A stretch of DNA of 64,000 bases from Chamaecrista fasciculata. Taxonomy: Eukaryota; Streptophyta; Magnoliopsida; Fabales; Fabaceae. A program made the position numbers and the translations under genes. This document shows positions 47,117 through 58,869 of this stretch, piece after piece. The DNA lies in contig QANZ01037616.1 in the NCBI GenBank assembly GCA_003254925.1, positions 1-64,000 on the forward strand, in the 5' to 3' direction. Under the pieces are notes generated by a model. The model searched no databases, was not told the origin of the DNA, and worked only from the letters and a program-made list of their open reading frames with translations. Every line of letters starts with the position of its first letter. The first letter of the stretch is position 1.

Positions 47117-48690
47117 AATAATTGCTCTTACTAAAATCTTGATATGTAACATTTTGGTACTATGTAATAATTGCTCTTAAAATAATTTTAGTAAGATTTT
47201 AAAATAATTGCTCTTACTAAAATAATCCCTATATGACAACCAAGAGTTATGACATATCTAAAGAATTAATCTTACTAAACCACTACTAATTAACTACTAT
47301 ACACGGCTTTACTTCATATATAAATATTCAATCAATCAAGTTTACGAGACTAAAGATTCTTTACATGCACCCAAAATATTCATATTCTAACTTTCTAACT
47401 CACTTATATATGGACTTATTGAGTATCACAAGCATTTCACAAAAATAATATATTGTATATCAATGTGGTAAGCAGCTTAATATCACTAACTTAAATAAGG
47501 TCTCAGATTCAAAACCTGTGGATTGCAGCTATATCTGTTAAAAGCTTGTCTACCATAACCATTCAAATTATTTAAACCGAAGCCCTAAAAACCAAACAAC
47601 AACTAAAAGGAAAAACTTTCATATATGGATCTTGCGCACAGTTGCACTAAAATTTCCATCCATGAATATATAAGATTTTAATCCATTCTTTTTCTTTCTT
47701 CGTTTTATCATATATATATGTATAATCAGAGATAATCATCCTTATTAATTTCTTTTTCAAATTCCAAAGTACTGAATTATAATAATTTAGGTCAAAATCT
47801 TATTTTGGTCTAAAAACTATGAGGTTAGTTTCATTTTAGTTTTAAAGCTATTTTTTATTTTGTTTTGATCCTCAAACTTTCACATTTATTCTATTTTAGT
47901 CCTCAAAATGTGATTTTGTCTAGTATATTTTTAAGTTTAAATGCCATGGTTCAGAACTACGATTACTTTTGAAAAATATTTTTATATTCAATTAAGATCG
48001 TTAATAAATAAAATCAAATCAAGTCTGAAAGTAGATTTTTGATTTTATAATCAAACAAATAAACAAAATTAATCATATCTCTTTCTTTTTAAACTCGAAT
48101 ATGACGAGTTTAGAATTATAACTTATTATTGATAAATTTTGTTCTGCTTAGTTAGAATTATAAACAAATCAAGTTTTGATTTTAGGGCACATGATAGATA
48201 TTCCTATATCATATTTTAATTTTTAAGAGGTTTATTATATTGTTCGCTTATTAATATTATTTAAAACTTAGTTAAGATTAGATTTGAAACTTTGTCCATA
48301 TTTAATTATTTATACAACCTAAGACGAATTTAGTATATATTTATTTGATGAAGATAACTACATACACCTTTTCTTGACAAAAAAAGTACTTACACGTACT
48401 CTTTTTTATTATTATTATTATTCCACTCAAGATTTAAAATTTAATTAATTACCTTCTAGCATGTTGTCGAATTGTTTAATTATTTTTTTATTACCATTTG
48501 TGGTCAAACTCCTTGGATATATATAGAGATGGGTTTCTTCCAATAAAGGTGAGTTTTTCTTAATTAATAAATACGTTTATTTAGATAAGCCTAGCTATTT
48601 GTACCCAATTATGTCAAAAGTCTACTTAGTAATTATATTTTTGAAATTGATTAACTTTTTTGATTAAGAGTTTGATTTTTTTTCTAAAAC
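47117..48690. other. Intergenic AT-rich DNA with a partial modular foldback
   Basis: From 47790 to about 48190 the left arm and one module of the GGTCAAAATC family are present (GGTCAAAATCTTATTTTGG, then ATCTCTTTC...CTCGAATATGACG); the right end is not recognised. TATGACAACCAAG...GACATATCTAAA at 47232-47273 repeats the sequence left of the Harbinger element (46250-46291). No gene is seen. Confidence 0.5.
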
Positions 48691-48699
48691 GTCTTATTA

Positions 48700-49325
48700 A
48701 AGTTGTCAAAGTGAACCCGATTCGCACAAGTTGACTCATGTGAGCCAGAATTCCTAGTGAGTTAGGATTATGCTAACTGGACTAGCTTAATGAGCCGAGT
48801 TGACTCACTTTGACACATACAAGTTGCAATAGCAGCAATGGAAGAAATAAAAAAAAAAAGACATACTTTTTGGAAAAAAGATCAAATTTTTAAAGAGATG
48901 AGTAGAGGAAGAACGCTGTGCTCATGCTACTTGTGCCAACTTAGAGGGCGGTGGGTGGCAGCTACAACTGAGAGAGTTAGGGTTAGGGTTTTGAAAGAGG
49001 AAGAGGTCAGGAAGAGTTACAACTATACTGTGATTGTGAATGAAGAGTGAAATGTCTGAGATAAAATCTGAATTAAGTTAGTGAAAATAATTAAATGAAA
49101 TTAAGTATTTATTTTTTAATTTTAGAATTTAGAAGTTTTTTTTTTATATGATGGGTTGGTGAGGAAGAACCCAACTCACCAACTCGTCGGCTTGGCTCAC
49201 AATGGCTTACGAGTTAAGTGAGCCAACCTACATGAACCAAAATTGTTGGTAAGTCGAGATTTCACCAATTTGGCTCACATTTTAGTGGATTAAACGAGCC
49301 CAATTCGTAAGTTGGACCCGTTTTG
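48700..49325. mobile_element. Possible inverted-repeat element, unclassified
   Basis: GTCAAAGTGAACCCGATTCG at the left resembles the complement of CGTAAGTTGGACCCGTTTTGA at the right. Both sides hold GTGAGCCAACTC-like phrases in opposite orientation. The middle has a 70-residue frame (48838-49050) unlike any protein I know. Superfamily and borders are uncertain. Confidence 0.4.
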
Positions 49326-50062
49326 ACTAATCTTCTATGCCACTTAAATAATGGAAAATATTGATTTATCAAGTGATAAAGCACGAGATAAGGGTTGGTT
49401 TCTACCAATGATGATAAACTAATAAAAATAATACGATAAAAATTATAAAGATAAATAAAATACTAAAAACTTACAAGGAGACAAATAAACATAAAGAAAA
49501 AACTTAGGTAAAGTTTCTTATGTCTTTGTTATAAGGTTCCTCCAATCACAAACTTGATTTACATTCTCTCTCTTCCATGATTGGTCATGTAAAAAAATGT
49601 ATTTGATATTTTCTCTCTACCATGATTGATCATATATAAAACTAGGGGCTTTGCGTGCCCGTTGTATGTAGAATAAATAAGGGACTAAATTGTTAACTTA
49701 GTAAAGAAAGAGAGACCAAATAGTAAATTTTCTCTTATTTTTAATTTCATAGACTATAGTTTTAAACATGGACGACCAGAAAGGGGTGGAGCCATATAAT
49801 ATAAGATATTTGTCAATTATCAAATATTGATTGAAAAACATTATAGCAAATATATATAAAGGAACTTCATGTGAGTCTTACCCACATAAATAGGCTTAAA
49901 TCTCATTGTTTTAAAAACTTCTTAAATAGTTCAAATTTATGAGGTTAATACTCCTAGTAATCATGAGAATGGTCTGGTCAACCTACTCTATCTGTCTGTT
50001 TGTTTTGAGTTGTTAACACTCTAATAGCTAGGAAGAAAGAGAATTGAAACGATTGTTTACTA

Positions 50063-50597
50063 GAAATTGGAAAAGTACTAATTTTTTCCTCAAACTTTAC
50101 ATCAACTGTCAGTTTCGTCCTCAAATTTTTTTTGCTGTCAACTTCGTCCTAAAACTTTATACAAACTGTCAATTTCATCCCCAATTTTTTTTTGCTGTCA
50201 ATTTCGTCCCCAAACTTTACATCAACTGTCAATTTCGTCCCCGATCTTTCACATTTTTGTCAATTTTATGCTTTGACTAACTTCTTTTAATAAATTAACG
50301 ACAAATTGCATCCTATTTTTGAATCTAAGTTAGGATTTGAGTTTCTTTTACTATCAATTTTATATTATATATCATTAGCCACATAGATTTTGTCGTCAAT
50401 ATTTGGCTAAAGTAAGAGAAAAGGATAAAATTGACCAAAATGTAAAAGATTAGGGACGAAATTGACAGCAAAAAAATATTGGGGACGAAACTGACAACAT
50501 GAGTAAAGTTTGGGGACGAAATTGACAGCAAAGAAAGATTGGGGACAAAATTGACAGCAGGTGTAAAGTTTGGGGACGAAATGAATACTTTTGCCAA
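50063..50597. mobile_element. Foldback (Mutator-like) element, family of the gene 1 intron elements
   Basis: GGAAAAGTACTAATTTTTTC at the left and, reversed, GGCAAAAGTATTCATTTCG at the right enclose arms with five or more units (AACTTTACATCAACTGTCAA, TTCGTCCCCAAAC) at alternating 29 and 31 bp. The short open frames on both strands with repeated NCQF and AVNF phrases are translations of these units and not proteins. The target duplication is unclear. The stretch 49330-50060 shows nothing else. Confidence 0.7.
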
Positions 50598-50649
50598 ATT
50601 GAAAGTGTCTGGTAGTTGAGTGATTATGCCTTTTCAATACTTTCTTTAT

Positions 50650-51078
50650 GGGTCCGTTTGGTAGGGTGTAAAGTTTGGATGTGTAAAGTAAAGACACGGA
50701 TTCCAATACTTTCACGTGTTTGGTATGACAATTTGAGCTATGTAAAGTGGATTATAATGTAAAGGCATTTACATTACATAGGTCATTTTTCTTTACTTCA
50801 CATTTCTGATGTAATCCAAGTTTACCTAGGGAATTATGGTAGAATTCCTAATTTGCCCCTCTCACTCCCATCTCATTTTCTTCCACGACCACCCCCCACC
50901 ACCACCCGCCGCCACCCACCACCCGCCGCCACCCACCACCCGCCACCACCCGCCGCCACCCACCACCACCACCACCACCNTACCTATTTTACATTCCTTC
51001 AACTACTTTCCTTTCCCTCATAATTTTTCCATTGTAAAACACTTTACTTTACATACCTATTTAGGTACCAAATGGACC
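50650..51078. mobile_element. Harbinger-like MITE with a CCACC microsatellite and one unread base
   Basis: GGGTCCGTTTGGTAGGG at the left and, reversed, GGTCCATTTGGTACC at the right bound 429 bp, with subterminal GTGTAAAGTAAAG and CTTTACTTTACATAC as complements. A (CCACC/CGCC)n run fills 50884-50979 and ends at a single N (50980), so the assembly is uncertain there. No clear target duplication was found. Confidence 0.55.
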
Positions 51079-51310
51079 GTTTTCCAAATTTTATGTCGGA
51101 AACAATGAAAACGAAGTTTGGACATTTTTAAAAATTCAAAAATTAAAAAAAAAAAACATTTTTTTAAAAATACTTTTTTTTAATACAAGACTAGAAACAT
51201 ATCCTAAAAATGAAACGACATAAAAAAAGTATTTTTTTTTAAAAAATACTGACAAAACACAGTTCATTACTTTCTATTTTTAATTTTTAATTTTTTTATG
51301 ATAATAAAAA

Positions 51311-51476
51311 TAATGTTAAAGGGCACTTTTGGTCCCATAACTTTGGCAAAAGTTTCAATTTAGTCCGATAACTTTTTTGTTTCAATTTTAGTCCCATACT
51401 TTTGCCAAAGTTATGGGACCAAATTGAAACCTTTGCCAAAGTTATGGGACCAAAACTGCACTTTAGGATAAAAATA
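51311..51476. mobile_element. Short foldback MITE
   Basis: GGGCACTTTTGGTCCCATAA at the left is mirrored by TTATGGGACCAAAACTGCAC at the right. The element is a near-complete palindrome of about 160 bp with units 30-31 bp apart, related to 734-1176. Confidence 0.65.
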
Positions 51477-51636
51477 AAAAATAAGGTCAAAACTCAAAAT
51501 ATACTTTTGATTTTTTATTTATTTGGGATAACTTTTATAATCTAGCTATTTCTATGGCCGTGACTCGTGAGTCCGTGCCGTGAATCCACTGTCTGATTTA
51601 CTTTTAATTGTGCGTTCTGCTCGCTTGAGAGGAGAT

Positions 51637-51737
51637 ATGGCCGAGCACCACCGTCACGGAGGCCCCATGTCGCCGGACGGTATCGATTTCATCAAACATT
51701 CCATACTTCTGCATCACTCGCTGATTGGCCGAGAAAG
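51637..51737 (+). CDS. Possible first coding exon of an unidentified gene
   Basis: An ATG in good plant context (GAGATATGGCC) opens a frame reading MAEHHRHGGPMSPDGID, then FIKHSILLHHSLIGRE, and ends at a strong donor site (AAAG/GTGAGG) after 101 bases. GC content jumps relative to both sides, and the preceding 100 bp look like a 5' UTR. Downstream, 51738-53068 is T-rich and intron-like, but I could not find a convincing second exon before the 3' end of gene 2 on the other strand. It may be the start of a real gene, a first exon duplicated without the rest, or chance. I do not recognise the protein. Confidence 0.35.
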
Positions 51738-53068
51738 GTGAGGGCTCTTATGCAAATCCCCTCAATTTTCGTTTTGCTTGCTGCTTCATTTTTCACCCTT
51801 TTGAGTTTATACGCTATTTCTATAAATTTGTGATTTAGTGAGTTTGAATTGGTACTGCTCTTGCTATTCCTGCAATTTTTTTAGCATATATTATTGATTT
51901 GAAGTATCTTAGGATTTGATAAAAAAAAAAAAGTAAGATTTGGCCAGTTTTTTCTTTGTTACTTATATTGGACATAGGTGCTGACATAGTTATCCATGAT
52001 TTAGCCAACTAGGTTTATTCAAACGTCTTCTGTTGCCTCGTTTTTTCTTTTGTTTTTCACAGTACTCTCCATATTATTTGGTATAGTATTGATTTGAGAG
52101 AATGGCATGATTGTTTGAGATTATGTTTAAGCCTTAAATTACTATCTGACTCCTCTTTATTCTTTATTGTGTTCTTTTGGTCCCAAAAGAAAAGTGGCAG
52201 ATTGTGATAGAGTTGAGAGGCTGATTGTATATCTTCAATTTTCATTGACCTGAATCACCTCATGTTATGAAGGCATGGGCCCAATAGAATTGGACCAAAG
52301 CATAAGGCTCAATCTGAAAATGATGTCTGACCAAAAAAAAATCTGAAAATGGTAAATAATTTGATTAGCCCAACTGCATACAGTTTTGCCCTTCGGTCTT
52401 AATTTGGTCTTGGTCTTCTCTTTGAACTGGCCTAGGGTGTGTATGCGTTGCTCTTTTGTCTTCTCTTATTTAGTTTTGTGTTTTTCTGCAAGACTACAAG
52501 CCACTCTTTTAGTTTATGCTATTCGACCTTTTTCCCTATTGAGCTTTGCCTTTGTGCAAGTCCAAAAAGAAATATGTTCAAATTGGAGATTAAGGAGGAG
52601 AATGGGAGGGAGGAAGAGAGGATTGAAACCTCTTCCTCTTATTTGGAAAGTTAGAAATTGGAGGGAAAGATAATTGAGGATTATCTTTTAATTTTTAATT
52701 CTCATTCCTCCTTCATAAATTCCAAATAATCCAAATTGGTATTTTGGGGGAGGTGCTACTTCCCAAGGAGGAGTTTGGGTACTTAATTTAGAAAAGTTTT
52801 TTAGGTATATATTATGTTATCTGTTTAAGTGAGTTTATACTTTATACGAGTCATTTTGGAGTAGAAAAATTAAAATTGAAGTGTAAATCATGTGTGGTCT
52901 GGTACACCGTTTTTTCTTTTTTGTATGATTAAATTCTACTTTGCCAAAACTCGACTTCCAAAGACAGTAACCAAGACAATATTGTTCCAATATAGTGAGT
53001 GATGAAAAAAAAAAAGAAAAACTAGTACAATTCTTGCATGTAGGATTCCAAAGGTAATATATATAATA
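51738..53068. other. T-rich non-coding DNA downstream of the possible exon
   Basis: The sequence is T-rich (TTTTCGTTTTGCTTGCTGC and similar) as in plant introns. The longest frames (52386-52673 and 52439-52654) have hydrophobic, low-complexity content and no family resemblance. The last 60 bp before 53069 are the 3' flank of gene 2. Confidence 0.4.
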
Positions 53069-56000
53069 TCATCGAGGTTCTAGTAAGGTCATGGTTATTT
53101 CATTTGTGGAGCCAGAATTCATTTGCTTTGATGATGAATTTGCATCAGATGAAAGCTTCCCTTGAAAGAAACCAGGTTCTTTAGGCTCACATAATTCATT
53201 CTCACTTCCCAACATCATAACAATGGATGACATATTTGGTCTGTCTTCTGGATGTTGTTGCACGCACAACAGGCTAACATGGATGCACCGCATTACTTCT
53301 AATACAACATATGACTCTTCTATGTTTTTGTCCATCAATTCTAAAGCCTTCCCTTCTTTCCACAATAACCATGCCTGTAGACACCAAGTTCCTTTACACA
53401 TCTCACTTCCACACAGGAATAATAAATTATAGACTAAAATACAGAAAATCTCCTTGAACTTTGGTTATTTTGCAAAAAACTTCTTGAACTTTGAAAAGTA
53501 ACAAAAACCCCTTGAAATTTCAATTATGTGCAAATATCCTCTTTTGTTAAAATTTTTATTGAAAAAATCAATTTGTTTTTTTTTTTTTTTTTTTTTTTNN
53601 NNNNNNNNNNNNNNTTGTTTTTTTTTTTTTTTTATATACTATTAATTATAACAATAGTTACTTCTTAGTTTGGATTAATGCAAAATGTAACAATAATCGT
53701 AAAGTTACAAAGAAACTTGATTTTTTGAACAAAAATACTAACAACAGGGGTTATTTGCACAGAATCAAAAGTTCAGGAGTGTCACATTTCAAAGTTTTCC
53801 CAGGGGGAATTTGCACAACAGATGGATTTTTGAGAGGTTTTATGCATTTTGAGCTAAATTATGGATATTTATGTATGTATGTTTATCATAAATTTAAATA
53901 CTTACATGAGCGATAAGGTTATGAGATTGGTCTGCATCGTAGAACCCTCTATTTCTCTTTCCATATATAATTTCCATCACCAAAATACCAAAACTGAAGA
54001 CATCAGATTTTATAGAAAAAAGTCCATCTGCTGCATACTCTGGTGCCATGTAACCACTGCAAAACACCAATTTAAACAAAATTAGCTTATGTATTTATAA
54101 AATATATTAAAGAACTTTGTAGCTTGTGAGTAAGATTACTTACTAAGTACCTACTACTCTGTTTGTATTGCCTTCCGTTTGTTCTCCTGCAAAAGTCTTA
54201 GCCAATCCAAAATCTGATATTTTTGGATTCAACTTGTCATCGAGCAAAACATTACTTGCTTTAAGATCTCTATGAATAATTCTCAATCTGGAGTCTTGAT
54301 GGAGATACATGAGACCTCGAGCGATGCCACAAATAATGTTGAAGCGCTTAGGCCAATCTAATAACTTACCTCGATTTTGATCTGTCGCCACATGTTATCC
54401 AATTGTCAGTTTAAGTTTTCTTGAATTGCTGTTTAGTGTCAGATATTAAAAAACTTAATATTTTTTTTTCTTAAATTCTTACCAAAAATGAGGGTGTCCA
54501 AGCTGCTGTTTGGCATATATTCATAAACTAGAATCCTATCTTGCCCTTGAATGCAACAACCAAGAAGTTTCACGAGATTTCGGTGTTGAAGTCTTGCAAT
54601 AAATTTTACTTCATTCTTAAACTCAACCAATCCTTGTCCTGAGCTCATACAAAGCTTCTTCACGGCAATTAGTTTCCCATTCAATAATTTTCCCTACATA
54701 ATTACATTGTTATATTTACAGTACCAAAGAATTAAGAGTTTCAGTTGTTTTTTCAATTTTATTACTCAAACTCAGAATTAGAATTACCTTGTATACAACA
54801 CCAAATCCACCTTGTCCAATTTTGTTCTCAGGTGAGAAGTTATCTGTTGCACAAGCTATTGTTGGGAGGTCAAACAGCATGAGATCTAGATCATCCTCAG
54901 ATCCTTCATTGTGTTCTTCTTCTTCTTCTTTATTTTTTGATTTAGCTGCAAAAATGGAATATGGATATTCAACTTCTTGACAAGCATTAAAAGATGCTTA
55001 AGGATAACCAAAACAAGATATATATAGAAGTAGCCAAGTAAAAAACAATATAGTATAAAATAGAATCAACTACAAGTTACTAACTTACCAGTCTTCTTTC
55101 TGCGGACTTTGTAGATACAGTAACACCCAAGTAGACTCAGTAATACTGCAATTGCCGCAATGATGGTACCAACTAATACTTTCAGCCTCTTTCTAGGCCT
55201 GCGATCCACCTCTTCAGGATTGAATAGATCAAAGGACCAAAAACAAAACTAGGTTCAGTTCACAGATTGTAGGAGAGAACTTTGATATTTTGTAAGATGC
55301 TAATGAAGTCATGCCAAGAATCATTGAAGGGCACCAATTAAAAGTGTCAAAGCCAACTAATTCAAGGAAAATTTTCGGATTAAAACATGAACCCCTATTC
55401 AAAAATTGGGAGATAACTATAGTGGAAATATACTAACCTCATAAAAACATAATGTGCAGTGGAGTGTAAAGATTGAATGAATTCATAATACTGTGTCTCA
55501 AATTAACTCTATATATTAGTAATTTAGTGAGATAACTACTAATACTCATAGGATGAGTTGGGGTTTTACTAGGTAGGCTTGTGGATAATGTATCTCGTTA
55601 CTGATTACCACATTTTAATATGAACCACTAATTCAATCTTATTCAGAGTCTCAAACTAAATTAATTACTTAATCAATAAAACGAATAAATGCAAATACTA
55701 ATCTAATAATGAATTAATACTAATACACAAAACTCATTAGAAAATTCAAACATTAAATACCTACCTAATTCAGAAGAAGCCATTCGAACATACAGATTCT
55801 GTCCTCCTGAAGCGAACTGTCTAATATCAACAAGATCACCAAACCACATGGCACAACCACTCCCTTGTCCTCTAATATCTGAATTTGTGAAGGCCATGCA
55901 TGAACAGTTCTTCAAGCACTTCTCTCTGCATTCCTCTAAACCAATTCTCTCATCTAGCCAAGTATGTGTGGTATCTGGCACTTTCAGCCCTTCCAATTTG

Positions 56001-57648
56001 ATAAACCCGTCCTTGTGTTTGTCTGAGCAATTCAGAGGTTTATTCCTAACACACCCTTCAGACCAATCCATAGAGTTCCAAGCTTGTGGTTTCTTAGGAC
56101 TGAACCCTTTGAAGCACTGGCAAACTGGTGACTCAGTTATTATGCAATTCCCATTGGCTCCACATAACCCATAATGATCACAATAGTCCACTGGCTTTGA
56201 TTTATAAACCATCCAATTTTGGTTAGCTTCCACCCACACATAGCGATATCGAATGTAGTCAGTTTGGTTCATTACTATTCTAGAATATACAGAACTGTTT
56301 CTGAGGTAGTATGTGTAGTAGATCTCATTGTTGTTGTAGAAGAATTTGAAATAATAAATAGGGTTGGGTTTAACTTCTGGTGAACCACTTGTGTGGAGGC
56401 CATTCCATGGTCCAAATCTGCTGTAAACTTTATCTCCTTTCATCAATGCTGAATCTATATAGTTATGGTGATCTGTAACACAAGAGAAGTCTCCTGGGGA
56501 TGGATCATCTGGACTCTTCCATGCTGTGAGAGTCCAGTTTTTTTTTTTCTTTAGGTCCCATCCAAATTTCATACCTGCAAGAAAGTAAGGACGCTTCATT
56601 GGTAGTGACTGTATATGCCTTGTGATGACATATAATTTCAAGAAGGCCAAAGTTTTATTTTGGTCCTTCATGTTTGCTCAAAATTCCGTTTTGGTGCCTC
56701 ATGTTTGCTCAAAGTTCTGTTTTGGTTCCTCAAGTTTCTAAAAAGTTTCATCGGTAGTCCCTGACTTTTTTCCATCCATTTTCTCTATTAATAAACAAGG
56801 AAAAAAAACTAACTTTCATCTCTCAACAATTTTGCTCTTTTACAAAAGGGAAGGACCTTAATGCAAAAAAGCAAAATTGTTGGGAGATGAAAGTTAGTTT
56901 TTTTCCTTTTTTTTAATGGAACAAGTGGATGGAAAAGAGTCAAGAGACTAACGGTGGAACTTTTTAGAAACTTGAGGGACGGAAATGGAACTTTGAGCAT
57001 ACATGAGGGATCAAAACGGAACGGAAAAAAACTTGAGGAACCAAAACGGAACGAAAAAAATCTGAGGGACCAAAACAGAACTTTGAACAAACATGAGGGA
57101 TCAAAATAGGACTTTGGCCTTTCAAGAATTTAGCATTTCAACGTGGTATTGTATGTGATTCACAGAATACCTGGTAATAATGTGTCTGATGGAAAATCAA
57201 AGCTTTGCCACATGTAGCTTTCTGGGTCTGTTTCATTTTCCTCTCTCACCACAAGATTCCCAGAATCCAAGAGCTGTGCCACTGGATTCTGTGGTGTTGT
57301 TTGCTGGGAATTTGTGTGCCAAACGACAACGTCGTTTTGGCTGAGAATGAGGCTTCCTCTGCTGTTCAATGTTAAAATGCCTGAGGAATCGTTGATTGGG
57401 TTTACTCTGTTTGCAACCCAAACAACTGTCTGAATTGGGATTTTCTTGTACCAGATTCCTAGGTATCGTTTCTTGGATTTGCTAGGACTGAAAAAACCAA
57501 GCTCAAAGTCTTCACCTTGGGAAACTAAGGTCGTGCCATTATCTCTGATGGATTGGGTGTAATCAATAGAATCAATTGCTAATGAGACTCTCAAAAAAGA
57601 CACAAGTATATAAGCAATGATGCTCATAATGGGAAGAAGAATGCCCAT
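53069..57648 (-). CDS. G-type lectin S-receptor-like Ser/Thr kinase (SD1 type), gene 2
   Basis: Eight exons, read on the minus strand: 57648-57171, 56574-55765, 55211-55089, 54945-54788, 54693-54483, 54381-54144, 54056-53906 and 53374-53069. All are GT-AG; 2475 nt give an intact 824-residue protein. Domains: signal peptide (about 1-24), bulb lectin, S-locus glycoprotein, EGF-like and PAN domains, membrane helix (about residues 440-463), and RD kinase with GQGGFG at 514-519, Lys535, HRD Asp632 and DFG Asp650. The C-terminus is [11 protein letters not shown]. The exons coding for the kinase core have the same lengths as in gene 1 (211, 238 and 151 nt), so the two are paralogues. Unlike gene 1, the S-domain exon is split after LLPG by a 596-bp intron. 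The juxtamembrane part has a Glu run (EEEEE). The role is inferred to be membrane receptor signalling; the ligand is unknown. Confidence 0.94.
53430..53880. mobile_element. Repeat insertion in intron 6 of gene 2, with assembly gap
   Basis: CTTGAACTTTGAAAAGTAAC...GTGCAAATATCCTC at the left and GGGGTTATTTGCACAG...GTCACATTTCAAAGTTTTC at the right are inverted copies, so a foldback occupies most of the 531-bp intron. A poly(T) run and 16 unread bases (53599-53614) sit in its centre. It is not the same family as the insertion in intron 6 of gene 1. Confidence 0.55.
56645..57119. mobile_element. Foldback (Mutator-like) element inside the extra intron of gene 2
   Basis: The ends GGCCAAAGTTTTATTTTGG and, reversed, GGCCAAAGTCCTATTTTG bound 475 bp. 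The target duplication TTTCAAGAA is perfect (56636-56644 and 57120-57128). Units GGTTCCTCATGTTTGCTCAA are spaced 31 bp. It lies wholly within the intron between the first two exons of gene 2, leaving both splice sites untouched. A partial relative ends at 2635. Confidence 0.9.
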
Positions 57649-58869
57649 TGTGTTACAAGTATTGTAACTTCAGCAGAATATATTGATGGAGATGTAGCTG
57701 AAGGAGATATAATGTCAGTGGTTCAGCTTTATGATAATATGCATGGATGATGATATCTCCAAGTTATGTTCATAATTGTTTTTCCCCTTCCAATATCTTT
57801 TCTTGTTGAATGTGTCTGTGGTACTGATTTATTGATTTGGTTCGTAATTTCAACCCCACTAGCTTGGTAGGCCCCTTTTGTCATGATGGTTTTCTTTCTT
57901 GGCCAATCGGGCATGAATGTTTGAATATAATATAATAATATAGAACATGCCTGTTTCAATATTATATAATAATAGAAAATTCAATGGAGCAATTATGCAG
58001 AGTGAGGAGAGGCCTTAGTAGGAAATGAAACTATGGTTGAAGCTAATGTGTTAGCTGAGATTGAGTTACTTTACAAGTAAATGCATAGTTCATTAGTTCA
58101 TCTGTATGTATAATTTAGTTTGAGACAAATCTGCCAATCTGGTTTACATCATTGAGGTTGCCTTTTTATTTTGTTGTGAGTAATTTTATACAGGCTCTAT
58201 TGTCAAGATTTTGGAAGAAGCAAATGCATGCAGTGACAAACAAGTTATAAAATGACGAGTATAGAGCATTATTTTGTGAGAATTGTTAAATTACTTTCAA
58301 TATCAAACTTGTGTTAACAATTTTATTATTTGAATCAAATGACTGTGAAATTAATTAGCAATTGTAACACATAAAATTAATTAGGAAAATTGCAGAAGCC
58401 AATTGGAATAGATCAAAATGAACACGTCTATGGCTTCTACTATTTCAACATAATTAATTAATATTGAATTATCCTCCTTTTTAACTTCGAATTATCATTT
58501 CAGTTTATTGCTAGGATTTTCTAAAATTATTTCATTTGTTGTATGATTCTTTTTAATGACCATACAAATCATGCAACCAGATCCTATCTCTAATTGTTAT
58601 TTTACATTGGCATTTGGCATTGCTATGAATTATGATTATTGACACTTTGACAGTATTGAGAACAATCTATTAGGATATTCAAATGGAAAAGTAACTCATT
58701 TATTACTCAGCTTTTAGTTTAATCTAAGCTCAAAACATGCATAACTGCATTAACAATTTCACAAAATTAATCACTTAATGGGTTATATAATACAATTTTC
58801 ATGCACATTAGATTGAAGTTTTAAACTTGTCTAATCAATTACTTGAACCTATCCTTATAACTTATAAGT
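57649..58869 (-). promoter_or_regulatory. Upstream region of gene 2
   Basis: This 1.2-kb stretch between the gene 2 ATG and a solo LTR has no gene and no recognised repeat. It presumably holds the promoter. No convincing TATA box could be fixed; ATAT-rich sites are frequent. Confidence 0.3.

Noticed and set aside
49640-49675. ACTAGGGGCTTTGCGTGCCCG as a reverse-strand Helitron end
   Set aside because: The required terminal hairpin does not form, unlike the clear case at 63393-63422.
50044-50597. Repeat-rich peptides with NCQF and AVNF phrases on both strands
   Set aside because: They are translations of foldback units spaced 29-31 bp, not protein repeats.
52386-52673. 95-codon hydrophobic frame as a membrane protein gene
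   Set aside because: It overlaps another frame of similar length, has low complexity and no signs of splicing or a family.
53599-53614. Run of N within poly(T) in intron 6 of gene 2 as a biological feature
   Set aside because: This is an assembly or read gap; only the inverted flanks can be interpreted.
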